Shown in pieces: positions 1 through 15,504 of a stretch of DNA of 64,000 bases. The translations under genes and the position numbers were made by a program. A model generated the notes under the pieces. That model did not search any database, was not told where the DNA came from, and saw nothing but the letters and a program-made list of their open reading frames with translations. The first letter of the stretch is position 1. Each line of letters begins with the position of its first letter. The stretch comes from Petrolisthes cinctipes (taxonomy: Eukaryota > Arthropoda > Malacostraca > Decapoda > Porcellanidae): assembly GCA_033782935.1 (NCBI GenBank), contig JAWQEG010001232.1, positions 12,501 through 76,500 of the forward strand, in the 5' to 3' direction.

Positions 1-473
1 CAAACCTCAAACCTAACCTAACCTAACCTAACCTCAAACCTAACCTAACCAAACCTAACCTAACCTAACCTAACTCAAACCTAACCTAACCTCAAACCTA
101 ACCTAACCTAACCTAACCTCAAACCTAACCTAACCTAACCTAACTCAAACCTAACCTAACCTAACCTAACCTCAAACCTAACCTAACCTAACCTCAAACC
201 TAACCTAACCTAACCTCAAACCTAACCTAACCTAACCTAACCTCAAACCTAACCTAACCTAACCTAACCTCAAACCTAACCTAACCTAACCTAACCTCAA
301 ACCTAACCTAACCTAACCTCAACCTAACCTAACCTAACCAAACCTCAAACCTAACCTAACCTAACCTAACCTTAACCTAACCTAACCTAATTTCAACCTA
401 ACCTAACCTAACCTAACCTCAAACCTAACCTAACCTAACCTAACATAACCTAACCTAACCTAACCTAACCTAA

Positions 474-1200
474 CCTCACATAACCTCAAACCTAACCTCA
501 CATAACCTCAAACCTAACCTCACATAACCTCAAACCTAACCTCACATAACCTCAAACCTAACCTCACATAACCTCAAACCTAACCTCACATAACCTCAAA
601 CCTAACCTCACATAACCTCAAACCTTACCTCACATAACCTCAAACCTAACCTCACATAACCTCAAACCTAACCTCACATAACCTCAAACCTAACCTCACA
701 TAACCTCAACCTAACCTCACATAACCTTAAACCTAACCTCACATAACCTCAAACCTAACCTCACATAACCTCAAACCTACCTCACATAACCTCTAACCTA
801 ACCTCACATAACCTCAACCTAACCTCACATAACCTCAAACCTAACCTCACATAACTTTAAACCTAACCTCACATAACCTCAAACCTAACCTCACATAACC
901 TCAAACCTAACCTCACATGTCTTCAAACCTACCTCACATAACCTCAAACCTAACCTCACATAACCTCAAACCTAACCTCACATAACCTCAAACCTAACCT
1001 CACATAACTTCAAACCTAACCTCACATAACCTCAAACCTAACCTCACATAACTCAAACCTAACCTCACATAACCTCAAACCTAACCTCACATAACCTCAA
1101 ACCTAACCTCACATAAACTCAAACCTAACTTCACATATCCTCAAACCTAACCTCACATAACCTCAAACCTAACCTCACATAACCTCAAACCTAACCTCAC
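474..1200. repeat. CCTCACATAA block 1
   Basis: The unit is CCTCACATAA followed by CCTCAAACCTAA, 22 bp, repeated about 33 times. It is preceded by the marker TAACATAACC and followed by the markers AACCCAACC and CAGACC (near 1263). The distance to the next block, 2.87 kb, is the longest in the array. This copy is among the most degraded, with several shortened units and an odd ACATGTCTTC near 917. Confidence 0.9.
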
Positions 1201-3344
1201 CTAACCTCAAACCTAACCTAACCCAACCTAACCTAACCTCAAACCTAACCTAACCTAACCTCAGACCAAACCTAACCTAACCTAACCTCACCTAACCACA
1301 AACCTAACCTAACCCAACCTAACCTAACCTCAAACCTAACCTAACCTAACCTAACCTCAAACCTAACCTAACCTAACTTCAAACCTAACCTAACCTAACC
1401 TAACCTCAAACCTAACCTAACCTAACCTCAAACCCTAACCTAACCTCAAACCTAACCTAACCTAACCTAACCTCAAACCTAACCTAACCTAACCTAACCT
1501 CAAACCTAACCTAACCTAACCTAACCTCAAACCTAACCTAACCTAACCTAACCTCAAACCTAACCTAACCTAACCAAACCTCAAACCTAACCTAACCTAA
1601 CCTTAAACCTAACCTAACCTAACCTCAAACCTAACCTAACCTAACCTAACCTCAAACCTAACCTAACCTAACCTAACCTCAAACCTAACCTAACCTAACC
1701 TAACCTCAAACCTAACCTAACCTCAAACCTAACCTAACCTACCTAACCTCAAACCTAACCTAACCTAACCTCAAACCTAACCTAACCTAACCTAATCTCA
1801 AACCTAACCTAACCTAACCTAACCTCCAACCTAACCTAACCTAACCTAACCTCAAACCTAACCTAACCTAACCTAACCTCAAACCTAACCTAACCTAACC
1901 TAACCTCAAACCTAACCTAACCTAACCTAACCTCAAACCTAACCTAACCTAACCTAACGTCAACCTAACCTAACCTAACCTAACCTAACCTAACCTAACC
2001 TCAAACTTAACCTAACCTAACCTAACCTCAAACCTAACCTAACCTAACCAAACCTCAAACCTAACCTAACCTAACCTTAAACCTAACCTAACCTAACCTC
2101 AAACCTAACCTAACCTAACCTAACCTCAAACCTAACCTAACCTAACCTAACCTCAAACCTAACCTAACCTAACCTAACCTCAAACCTAACCTAACCTCAA
2201 ACCTAACCAAACCTAACCTAACCTCAAACCTAACCTAACCTAACCTCAAACCCAACCTACCTAACCTAATCTCAAACCTAACCTAACCTAACCTAACCTC
2301 CAACCTAACCTAACCTAACCTAACCTCAAACCTAACCTAACCTAACCTAACCTCAAACCTAACCTAACCTAACCTAACCTCAAACCTAACCTAACCTAAC
2401 CTAACCTCAAACCTAACCTAACCTAACCTAACGTCAAACCTAACCTACCTAACCTCAAACCTAACCTAACCTAACCTAACCTCAAACCTAACCTAACCTA
2501 ACCAAACCTCAACCTAACCTAACCTAACCTAACCTCAAACCTAACCTAACCTAACCTAACCTCAAACCTAACCTAACCTAACCTAACCTCAACCTAACCT
2601 AACCTCAAACCTAACCTAACCTAACCTAACCTCAAACCTAACCTAACCTAACCTAACTTCAAACCTAACCTAACCTAACCTAACCTCAAACCTAACCTAA
2701 CCTAACCTCAAACCTAACCTAACCTAACCTCAAACCTAACCTAACCTAACCTAACCTCAAACCTAACCTAACCTAACCTAACCTCAAACCTAACCTAACC
2801 CTAACCTAACCTCAACCTAACCTAACCTAACCTCAAACATAACCTAACCTAACCAAACCTCAAACCTAACCTAACCTAACCTAACCTTAAACCTAACCTA
2901 ACCTAACCTCAAACCTAACCTAACCTAACCTCAACCTAACCTAACCTAACCTAACCTCAAACCTAACCTAACCTAACCTAACCTCAAACCTAACCTAACC
3001 TAACCTAACCTCAAACCTAACCTAACCTCAAACCTAACCTAACCTAACCTAACCTCAAACCTAACCTAACCTAACCTCAACCTAACCTAACCTAACCTAA
3101 CCTAACTCAAACCTAACCTAACCTAACCTAACCTCAAACCTAACCTAACCTAACCTAACCTCAAACCTAACCTAACCTAACCTCAAACCTAACCTAACCT
3201 AACCAAACCTCAAACCTAACCTAACCTAACCTTACCTAAACCTAACCTAACCTAACCTCAAACCTAACCTAACCTAACCTAACCTCAAACCTAACCTAAC
3301 CTAACCTAACATAACCTAACCTAACCTAACCTAACCTAACCTAA

Positions 3345-4050
3345 CCTCACATAACCTCAAACCTAACCTCACATAACCTCAAACCTAACCTCACATAACC
3401 TCAAACCTAACCTCACATAACCTCAAACCTAACCTCACATACCTCAAACCTAACCTCACATAACCTCAAACCTAACCTCACATAACCTCAAACCTAACCT
3501 CACATAACCTCAAACCTAACCTCACATAACCTCAAACCTAACCTCACATAACCTTAAACCTAACCTCACATAACCTCAAACCTAACCTCACATAACCTCA
3601 AACCTAACCTCACATAACCTCAAACCTAACCTCACATAACCTCAAACCTAACCTCACATAACCTCAAACCTAACCAAACATAACTTTAAACCTAACCTCA
3701 CATAACCTCAACCTAACCTCACATAACCTCAAACCTAACCTCACATAACTTCAAACCTAACCTCACATAACCTCAAACCTAACCTCACATAACCTCAAAC
3801 CTAACCTCACATAACCTCAAACCTAACCTCACATAACTTCAAACCTAACCTCACATAACCTCAAACCTATCCTCACATAACCTCAAACCTAACCTCACAT
3901 AACCTCAAACCTAACCTCACATACCCTCAAACCTAACCTCACATAACCTCAAACCTAACCTCACATAAACTCAAACCTAACCTCACATATCCTCAAACCT
4001 AACCTCACATAACCTCAACCTAACCTCACATAACCTCAACCTAACCTCAC
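3345..4050. repeat. CCTCACATAA block 2
   Basis: Second copy of the 22-bp-unit block. It carries the private variant CCAAACATAACTTT near 3673, and TATCCTCAC (near 3866) and ATACCCTC (near 3922), both shared with blocks 4, 7 and 8. It is followed by CAGACC near 4113. Confidence 0.9.
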
Positions 4051-5362
4051 CTAACCCTCAAACCTAACCTAACCCAACCTAACCTAACCTCAAACCTAAC
4101 CTAACCTAACCTCAGACCAAACCTAACCTAACCTAACCTCACCTAACCACAAACCTAACCTAACCCAACCTAACCTAACCTCAAACCTAACCTAACCTAA
4201 CCTAACCTCAAACCTAACCTAACCTAACTTCAAACCTAACCTAACCTAACCTAACCTCAAACCTAACCTAACCTAACCTCAAACCTAACCTAACCTAACC
4301 TCAAACCTAACCTAACCTAACCAAACCTGAAACCTAACCTAACCTAACCTAACCTCAAACCTAACCTAACCTAACCTAACCTCAAACCTAACCTAACCTA
4401 ACCTAACCTCAAACCTAACCTAACCTAACCAAACCTCAAACCTAACTTAACCTAACCTAACCTTAAACCTAACCTAACCTAACCTCAAACCTAACCTAAC
4501 CTAACCTAACCTCAAACATAACCTAACCTAACCTAACCTCAACCTAACCTAACCTAACCTAACCTCAAACCTAACCTAACCTCAAACCTAACCTAACCAA
4601 ACCTAACCTCAAACCTAACCTAACCTAACCTCAAACCTAACCTAACCTAACCTAATCTCAAACCTAACCTAACCTAACCTAACCTCAAACCTAACCTAAC
4701 CTAACCTAACCTCAAACCTAACCTAACCTAACCTAACCTCAAACCTAACCTAACCTAACCTCAAACCTAACCTAACCTAACCTAACCTCAAACCTAACCT
4801 AACCTAACCTAACGTCAAACCTAACCTAACCTAACCTCAAACCTAACCTAACCTAACCTAACCTCAAACCTAACCTAACCTAACCAAACCTCAAACCTAA
4901 CCTAACCTAACCTAACCTCAAACCTAACCTAACCTAACCTAACATCAAACCTAACCTAACCTAACCTAACCTCAAACCTAACCTAACCTAACCTAACCTC
5001 AAACCTAACCTAACCTAACCTCAAACCTAACCTAACCTAACCTAACCTCAAACCTAACCTAACCTAACCTAACGTCAAACCTAACCTAACCTAACCTCAA
5101 ACCTAACCTAACCTAACCTAACCTCAAACCTAACCTAACCTAACCTAACCTCAAACCTAACCTAACCTAACCTAACCTCAAACCTAACCTAACCTAACCT
5201 CAAACCTAACCTAACCTAACCAAACCTCAAACCTAACCTAACCTAACCTAACCTTAAACCTAACCTAACCTAACCTCAAACCTAACCTAACCTAACCTAA
5301 CCTCAAACCTAACCTAACCTAACCTAACATAACCTAACCTAACCTAACCTAACCTAACCTAA

Positions 5363-6070
5363 CCTCACATAACCTCAAACCTAACCTCACAAAACCTCAA
5401 ACCTAACCTCACATAACCTCAAACCTAACCTCACATAACCTCAAACCTAACCTCACATAACCTCAAACCTAACCTCACATAACCTCAAACCTAACCTCAC
5501 ATAACCTCAAACCTAACCTCACATAACCTCAAACCTAACCTCACATAACCTAAAACCTAACCTCACATAACCTCAAACCTAACCTCACATAACCTCAAAC
5601 CTCACCTCACATAACCTCAAACCTATCCTCACATAACCTCAAACCTAACCTCACATAACCTCAAACCTAACCTCACATAACCTCAAACCTAACCTCACAT
5701 AACTTTAAACCTAACCTCACATAACCTCAAACCTAACCTCACATAACCTCAAACCTAACCTCACATAACTTCAAACCTAACCTCACATAACCTCAAACCT
5801 AACCTCACATAACCTCAAACCTAACCTCACATAACCTCAAACCTAACCTCACATAACTTCAAACCTAACCTCACATAACGTCAAACCTAACCTCACATAA
5901 CCTCAAACCTAACCTCACATAACCTCAAACCTAACCTCACATAACCTCAAACCTAACCTCACATAACCTCAAACCTAACCTCACATAAACTCAAACCTAA
6001 CCTCACATATCCTCAAACCTAACCTCACATAACCTCAAACCTAACCTCACATAACCTCAAACCTAACCTC
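5363..6070. repeat. CCTCACATAA block 3
   Basis: Third copy, starting 2,018 bp after block 2. It contains CCTCACCTCAC near 5601, a variant otherwise seen only in block 5 near 9470. That suggests blocks 3 and 5 share a recent ancestor. Confidence 0.9.
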
Positions 6071-7295
6071 ACCTAACCTCTAACCTAACCTAACCCAACC
6101 TAACCTAACCTCAAACCTAACCTAACCTAACCTCAGACCAAACCTAACCTAACCTAACCTCACCTAACCACAAACCTAACCTAACCCAACCTAACCTAAC
6201 CTCAAACCTAACCTAACCTAACCTAACCTCAAACCTAACCTAACCTAACTTCAAACCTAACCTAACCTAACCTAACCTCAAACCTAACCTAACCTAACCT
6301 CAAACCTAACCTAACCTAACCTCAAACCTAACCTAACCTAACCTAACCTCAAACCTAACCTAACCTAACCTAACCTCAAACCTAACCTAACCTAACCTAA
6401 CCTCAAACCTAACCTAACCTAACCTAACCTCAAACCTAACCTAACCTAACCAAACCTCAAACCTAACCTAACCTAACCTTAAACCTAACCTAACCTAACC
6501 TCAAACCTAACCTAACCTAACCTAACCTCAAACCTAACCTAACCTAACCTAACCTCAAACCTAACCTAACCTAACCTAACCTCAAACCTAACCTAACCTC
6601 AACCTAACCTAACCTAACCTAACCTCAAACCTAACCTAACCTAACCTCAAACCTAACCTAACCTAACCTAATCTCAAACCTAACCTAACCTAACCTAACC
6701 TCCAACCTAACCTAACCTAACCTAACCTCAACCTAACCTAACCTAACCTCAAACCTAACCTAACCTAACCTAACCTCAAACCTAACCTAACCTAACCTCA
6801 AACCTAACCTAACCTAACCAAACCTCAAACCTAACTAACCTAACCTAACCTTAAACCTAACCTAACCTAACCTCAAACCTAACCTAACCTAACCTCAACC
6901 TAACCTAACCTAACCTAACCTCAAACCTAACCTAACCTAACCTAACCTCAAACCTAACCTAACCTAACCTAACCTCAAACCTAACCTAACCTCAAACCTA
7001 ACCTAACCTAACCTAACCTCAAACCTAACCTAACCTAACCTCAAACCTAACCTAACCTAACCTAACCTCAACCTAACCTAACCTAACCTAACCTCAAACC
7101 TAACCTAACCTAACCTAACCTCAAACCTAACCTAACCTAACCTCAAACCTAACCTAACCTAACCAAACTTCAAACCTAACCTAACCTAACCTAACCTTAA
7201 ACCTAACCTAACCTAACCTCAAACCTAACCTAACCTAACCTAACCTCAAACCTAACCTAACCTAACCTAACATAACCTAACCTAACCTAACCTAA

Positions 7296-8028
7296 CCTCA
7301 CATAACCTCAAACCTAACCTCACATAACCTCAAACCTAACCTCACATAACCTCAAACCTAACCTCACATAACCTCAAACCTAACCTCACATAACCTCAAA
7401 CCTAACCTCACATAACCTCAAACCTAACCTCACATAACCTCAAACCTAACCTCACATAACCTCAAACCTAACCTCACATAACCTCAAACCTAACCTCACA
7501 TAACCTCAAACCTAACCTCACATAACCTTAAACCTAACCTCACATAACCTCAAACCTAACCTCACATAACCTCAAACCTAACCTCACATAACCTCAAACC
7601 TAACCTCACATAACCTCAAACCTAACCTCACATAACCTCAAACCTAACCTCACATAACTTTAAACCTAACCTCACATAACCTCAAACCTAACCTCACATA
7701 ACCTCAAACCTAACCTCACATAACTTCAAACCTAACCTCACATAACCTCAAACCTAACCTCACATAACCTCAAACCTAACCTCACATAACCTCAAACCTA
7801 ACCTCACATAACTTCAAACCTAACCTCACATAACCTCAAACCTATCCTCACATAACCTTAAACCTAACCTCACATAACCTCAAACCTAACCTCACATACC
7901 CTCAAACCTAACCTCACATAACCTCAAACCTAACCTCACATAAACTCAAACCTAACCTCACATATCCTCAAACCTAACCTCACATAACCTCAAACCTAAC
8001 CTCACATAACCTCAAACCTAACCTCACC
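7296..8028. repeat. CCTCACATAA block 4
   Basis: Fourth copy, starting 1,933 bp after block 3. It shares TATCCTCAC (near 7847) and ATACCCTC (near 7907) with blocks 2, 7 and 8. It is followed by CAGACC near 8089. Confidence 0.9.
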
Positions 8029-9320
8029 TAACCTCAAACCTAACCTAACCCAACCTAACCTAACCTCAAACCTAACCTAACCTAACCTCAGACCAAACCT
8101 AACCTAACCTAACCTCACCTAACCACAAACCTAACCTAACCCAACCTAACCTAACCTCAAACCTAACCTAACCTAACCTAACCTCAAACCTAACCTAACC
8201 TAACTTCAAACCTAACCTAACCTACCTAACCTCAAACCTAACCTAACCTAACCTCAAACCTAACCTTACCTAACCTCAAACCTAACCTAACCTAACCTAA
8301 CCTCAAACCTAACCTAACCTAACCTAACCTCAAACCTAACCTAACCTAACCTAACCTCAAACCTAACCTAACCTAACCTAACCTCAAACCTAACCTAACC
8401 TAACCAAACCTCAAACCTAACCTAACCTAACCTAACCTTAAACCTAACCTAACCTAACCTCAAACCTAACCTAACCTAACCTAACCTCAAACCTAACCTA
8501 ACCTAACCTAACCTCAAACCTTACCTAACCTAACCTAACCTCAAACCTAACCTAACCTAACCTAACCTCAAACCTAACCTAACCTAACCTCAAACCTAAC
8601 CTAACCTAACCTAATCTCAAACCTAACCTACCTAACCTAACCTCAAACCTAACCTAACCTAACCTAACCTCAAACCTAACCTAACCTAACCTAACCTCAA
8701 ACCTAACCTAACCTAACCTAACCTCAAACCTAACCTAACCTAACCTAACCTCAAACCTAACCTAACCTAACCTAACGTCAAACCTAACCTAACCTAACCT
8801 CAAACCTAACCTAACCTAACCTAACCTCAAACCTAACCTAACCTAACCAAACCTCAAACCTAACCTAACCTAACCTAACCTCAAACCTAACCTAACCTAA
8901 CCTAACCTCAAACCTAACCTAACCTAACCTAACCTCAAACCTAACCTAACCTAACCTAACCTCAAACCTAACCTAACCTAACCTCAAACCTAACCTAACC
9001 TAACCTAACCTCAAACCTAACCTAACCTAACCTAACGTCAAACCTAACCTAACCTAACCTCAAACCTAACCTAACCTAACCTAACCTAAAACCTAACCTA
9101 ACCTAACCTAACCTCAAACCTAACCTAACCTAACCTAACCTCAAACCTAACCTAACCTAACCTCAAACCTAACCTAACCTAACCAAACCTCAAACCTAAC
9201 CTAACCTAACCTAACCTTAAACCTAACCTAACCTAACCTCAAACCTAACCTAACCTAACCTCAAACCTAACCTAACCTAACCTAACATAACCTAACCTAA
9301 CCTAACCTAACCTAACCTAA

Positions 9321-9965
9321 CCTCACATAACCTCAAACCTAACCTCACATAACCTCAAACCTAACCTCACATAACCTCAAACCTAACCTCACATAACCTC
9401 AAACCTAACCTCACATAACCTCAAACCTAACCTCACATAACCTCAAACCTAACCTCACATAACCTCAAACCTCACCTCACATAACCTCAAACCTAACCTC
9501 ACATAACCTCAAACCTAACCTCACATAACCTCAAACCTAACCTCACATAACCTCAAACCTAACCTCACATAACCTCAAACCTAACCTCACATAACTTTAA
9601 ACCTAACCTCACATAACCTCAAACCTAACCTCACATAACCTCAAACCTAACCTCACATAACTTCAAACCTAACCTCACATAACCTCAAACCTAACCTCAC
9701 ATAACCTCAAACCTAACCTCACATAACCTCAAACCTAACCTCACATAACTTCAAACCTAACCTCACATAACCTCAAACCTAACCTCACATAACCTCAAAC
9801 CTAACCTCACATAACCTCAAACCTAACCTCACATAACCTCAAACCTAACCTCACATAACCTCAAACCTAACCTCACATAAACTCAAACCTAACCTCACAT
9901 ATCCTCAAACCTAACCTCACATAACCTCAAACCTAACCTCACATAACCTCAAACCTAACCTCACC
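9321..9965. repeat. CCTCACATAA block 5
   Basis: Fifth copy, starting 2,025 bp after block 4 and the shortest of the ten. It shares CCTCACCTCAC with block 3 and lacks the TATCCTCAC and ATACCCTC variants. Confidence 0.9.
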
Positions 9966-11633
9966 TAACCTCTAACCTAACCTAACCCAACCTAACCTAA
10001 CCTCAAACCTAACCTAACCTAACCTCAGACCAAACCTAACCTAACCTAACCTCACTTAACCACAAACCTAACCTAACCCAACCTAACCTAACCTCAAACC
10101 TAACCTAACCTAACCTAACCTCAAACCTAACCTAACCTAACTTCAAACCTAACCTAACCTAACCTAACCTCAAACCTAACCTAACCTAACCTCAAACCTA
10201 ACCTAACCTAACCTCAAACCTAACCTAACCTAACCTAACCTCAAACCTAACCTAACCTAACATAACCTCAAACCTAACCTAACCTAACCTAACCTCAAAC
10301 CTAACCTAACCTAACCTAACCTCAAACCTAACCTAACCTAACCAAACCTCAAACCTAACCTAACCTAACCTAACCTTAAACCTAACCTAACCTAACCTCA
10401 AACCTAACCTAACCTAACCTAACCTCAAACCTAACCTAACCTAACCTAACCTCAAACCTAACCTAACCTAACCTAACCTCAAACCTAACCTAACCTCAAA
10501 CCTAACCTAACCTAACCTAACCTCAAACCTAACCTAACCTAACCTCAAACCTAACCTAACCTAACCTAATCTCAAACCTAACCTAACCTAACCTAGCCTC
10601 AAACCTAACCTAACCTAACCTAACCTTTAAACCTAACCTAACCTAACCTACCCTCAAACCTAACCTAACCTAACCTCAAACCTAACCTAACCTAACCTAA
10701 CCTCAAACCTAACCTAACCTAACCTAACGTCAAACCTAACCTAACCTAACCTCAAACCTAACCTAACCTAACCTAACCTCAAACCTAACCTAACCTAACC
10801 AAACCTCAAACCTAACCTAACCTAACCTCAAACCTAACCTAACCTAACCTAACCTCAAACCTAACCTAACCTAACCTAACCTCAAACCTAACCTAACCTC
10901 AAACCTAACCTAACCTAACCTAACCTCAAACCTAACCTAACCTAACCTAACTTCAAACCTAACCTAACCTAACCTAACCTCAAACCTAACCTAACCTAAC
11001 CTCAAACCTAACCTAACCTAACCTCAAACCTAACCTAACCTAACCTAACCTCAAACCTAACCTAACCTAACCTAACCTCAAACCTAACCTAACCCTTACC
11101 TAACCTCAAACCTAACCTAACCTAACCTCAAACCTAACCTAACCTAACCAAACCTCAAACCTAACCTAACCTAACCTAACCTTAAACTTAACCTAACCTA
11201 ACCTCAAACCTAACCTAACCTAACCTAACCTCAAACCTAACCTAACCTAACCTAACCTCAAACCTAACCTAACCTAACCTAACCTCAAACCTAACCTAAC
11301 CTAACCTAACCTCAAACCTAACCTAACCTCAAACCTAACCTAACCTAACCTAACCTCAAACCTAACCTAACCTAACCTCAAACCTAACCTAACCTAACCT
11401 AACCTCAAACCTAACCTAACCTAACCTAACCTCAAACCTAACCTAACCTAACCTAACCTCAAACCTAACCTAACCTAACCTCAAACCTAACCTAACCTAA
11501 ACAAACCTAAAACCTAACCTAACCTAACCTAACCTTAAACCTAACCTAAATTAACCTCAAACCTAACCTAACCTAACCTAACCTCAAACCTAAACTAACC
11601 TAACCTAACATAACCTAACCTAACCTAACCTAA

Positions 11634-12388
11634 CCTCACATAACCTCAAACCTAACCTCACATAACCTCAAACCTAACCTCACATAACCTCAAACCTAAC
11701 CTCACATAACCTCAAACCTAACCTCACATAACCTCAAACCTAACCTCACATAACCTCAAACCTAACCTCACATAACCTCAAACCTAACCTCACATAACCT
11801 CAAACCTAACCTCACATAACCTCAAACCTAACCTCACATAACCTCAAACCTAACCTCACATAACCTCAAACCTAACCTCACATAACCTTAAACCTAACCT
11901 CACATAACCTCAAACCTAACCTCACATAACCTCAAACCTAACCTCACATAACCTCAAACCTAACCTCACATAACCTCAAACCTAACCTCACATAACCTCA
12001 AACCTAACCTCACATAACTTTAAACCTAACCTCACATAACCTCAAACCTAACCTCACATAACCTCAAACCTAACCTCACATAACTTCAAACCTAACCTCA
12101 CATAACCTCAAACCTAACCTCACATAACCTCAAACCTAACCTCACATAACCTCAAACCTAACCTCACATAACTTCAAACCTAACCTCACATAACCTCAAA
12201 CCTAACCTCACATAACCTCAAACCTAACCTCACATAACCTCAAACCTAACCTCACATAACCTCAAACCTAACCTCACATAACCTCAAACCTAACCTCACA
12301 TAAACTCAAACCTAACCTCACATATCCTCAAACCTAACCTCACATAACATCAAACCTAACCTCACATAACCTCAAACCTAACCTCACC
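11634..12388. repeat. CCTCACATAA block 6
   Basis: Sixth copy. Unlike most copies it is not followed by CAGACC. Block 10, which starts 8,392 bp further on, has the same loss, and the flanks of the two blocks match in many rare variants. Confidence 0.9.
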
Positions 12389-13538
12389 TAACCTCAAACC
12401 TAACCTAACCCAACCTAACCTAACCTCAAACCTAACCTAACCTAACCTCAAACCTAACCTAACCTAACCTAACCTCAAACCTAACCTAACCTAACCTAAC
12501 CTCAAACCTAACCTAACCTAACCTAACCTCAAACCTAACCTAACCTCAAACCTAACCTAACCTAACCTAACCTCAAACCTAACCTAACCTAACCTCAAAC
12601 CTAACCTAACCTAACCTAATCTCAAACCTAACCTAACCTAACCTAACCTCAAACCTAACCTAACCTAACCTAACCTCAAACCTAACCTAACCTAACCTAA
12701 CCTCAAACCTAACCTAACCTAACCTAACCTCAAACCTAACCTAACCTAACCTAACCTCAAACCTAACCTAACCTAACCTAACGTCAAACCTAACCTAACC
12801 TAACCTCAAACCTAACCTAACCTAACCTAACCTCAAACCTAACCTAACCTAACCAAACCTCAAACCTAACCTAACCTAACCTAACCTCAAACCTAACCTA
12901 ACCTAACCTAACCTCAAACCTAACCTAACCTAACCTAATCTCAAACCTAACCTAACCTCAAACCTAACCTAACCTAACCTAACCTCAAACCTAACCTAAC
13001 CAAACCTAACTTCAAACCTAACCTAACCTAACCTAACCTCAAACCTAACCTAACCTAACCTCAAACCTAACCTAACCTAACCTCAAACCTAACCTAACCT
13101 AACCTAACCTCAAACCTAACCTAACCTAACCTCAAACCTAACCTAACCCTAACCTAACCTCAAACCTAACCTAACCTAACCTCAAACCTAACCTAACCTA
13201 ACCAAACCTCAAACCTAACCTAACCTAACCTAACATTAAACCTAACCTAACCTAACCTCAAACCTAACCTAACCTAACCTAACCTCAAACCTAACCTAAC
13301 CTAAACTAACCTCAAACCTAACCTAACCTAACCTAACCTCAAACCTAACCTAACCTAACCTAACCTCAAACCTAACCTAACCTCAAACCTAACCTAACCA
13401 ACCTAACCTCAAACCTAACCTAACCTAACCTCAAACCTAACCTAACCTAACCTAACCTCAAAAATAACCTAACCTAATCTAACCTCAAACCTAACCTAAC
13501 CTCAAACCTAACCTAACTTAAACTAACCTCAAACCTAA

Positions 13539-14205
13539 CCTCACATAACCTCAAACCTAACCTCACATAACCTCAAACCTAACCTCACATAACCTCAAAC
13601 CTAACCTCACATAACCTCAAACCTAACCTCACATAACCTCAAACCTAACCTCACATAACCTCAAACCTAACCTCACATAACCTCAAACCTAACCTCACAT
13701 AACCTTAAACCTAACCTCACATAACCTCAAACCTAACCTCACATAACCTCAAACCTAACCTCACATAACCTCAAACCTAACCTCACATAACCTCAAACCT
13801 AACCTCACATAACCTCAAACCTAACCTCGCATAACTTTAAACCTAACCTCACATAACCTCAAACCTAACCTCACATAACCTCAAACCTAACCTCACATAA
13901 CTTCAAACCTAACCTCACATAACCTCAAACCTAACCTCACATAACCTCAAACCTAACCTCACATAACCTCAAACCTAACCTCACATAACTTCAAACCTAA
14001 CCTCACATAACCTCAAACCTATCCTCACATAACCTCAAACCTAACCTCACATAACCTCAAACCTAACCTCACATACCCTCAAACCTAACCTCACATAACC
14101 TCAAACCTAACCTCACATAAACTCAAACCTAATTTCACATATCCTCAAACCTAACCTCACATAACCTCAAACCTAACCTCACATAACCTCAAACCTAACC
14201 TCACC
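13539..14205. repeat. CCTCACATAA block 7
   Basis: Seventh copy. The usual TAACATAACC lead-in is missing and replaced by a ragged TTAAACTAACC junction near 13515. It contains GCATAACTTT near 13829, found elsewhere only in block 8 at 15970, an offset of 2,141 bp. Confidence 0.9.
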
Positions 14206-15504
14206 TAACCTCAAACCTAACCTAACCCAACCTAACCTAACCTCAAACCTAACCTAACCTAACCTCAGACCAAACCTAACCTAACCTAACCTCACCTAAC
14301 CACAAACCTAACCTAACCCAACCTAACCTAACCTCAAACCTAACCTAACCTAACCTAACCTCAAACCTAACCTAACCTAACTTCAAACCTAACCTAACCT
14401 AACCTAACCTCAAACCTAACCTGACCTAACCTCAAACCTAACCTAACCTAACCTCAAACCTAACCTAACCTAACCTAACCTCAAACCTAACCTAACCTAA
14501 CCTAACCTCAAACCTAACCTAACCTAACCTAACCTCAAACCTAACCTAACCTAACCTAACCTCAAACCTAACCTAACCTAACCAAACCTCAAACCTAACC
14601 TAACCTAACCTAACCTTAAACCTAACCTAACCTAACCTCAAACCTAACCTAACCTAACCTAACCTCAAACCTAACCTAACCTAACCTAACCTCAAACCTT
14701 ACCTAACCTAACCTAACCTCAAACCTAACCTAACCTAACCTAACCTCAAACCTAACCTAACCTAACCTCAAACCTAACCTAACCTAACCTAATCTCAAAC
14801 CTAACCTAACCTAACCTAACCTCAAACCTAACCTAACCTAACCTAACCTCAAACCTAACCTAACCTAACCTAACCTCAAACCTAACCTAACCTAACCTAA
14901 CCTCAAACCTAACCTAACCTAACCTAACCTCAAACCTAACCTAACCTAACCTAACATCAAACCTAACCTAACCTAACCTCAAACCTAACCTAACCTAACC
15001 TAACCTCAAACCTAACCTAACCTAACCAAACCTCAAACCTAACCTAACCTAACCTAACCTCAAACCTAACCTAACCTAACCTAACCTCAAACCTAACCTA
15101 ACCTAACCTAACCTCAAACCTAACCTAACCTAACCTAACCTCAAACCTAACCTAACCTAACCTCAAACCTAACCTAACCTAACCTAACCTCAAACCTAAC
15201 CTAACCTAACCTAACGTCAAACCTAACCTAACCTAACCTCAAACCTAACCTAACCTAACCTAACCTCAAACCTAACCTAACCTAACCTAACCTCAAACCT
15301 AACCTAACCTAACCTAACCTCAAACCTAACCTAACCTAACCTCAAACCTAACCTAACCTAACCAAACCTCAAACCTAACCTAACCTAACCTAACCTTAAA
15401 CCTAACCTAACCTAACCTCAAACCTAACCTAACCTAACCTAACCTCAAACCTAACCTAACCTAACCTAACATAACCTAACCTAACCTAACCTAACCTAAC
15501 CTAA

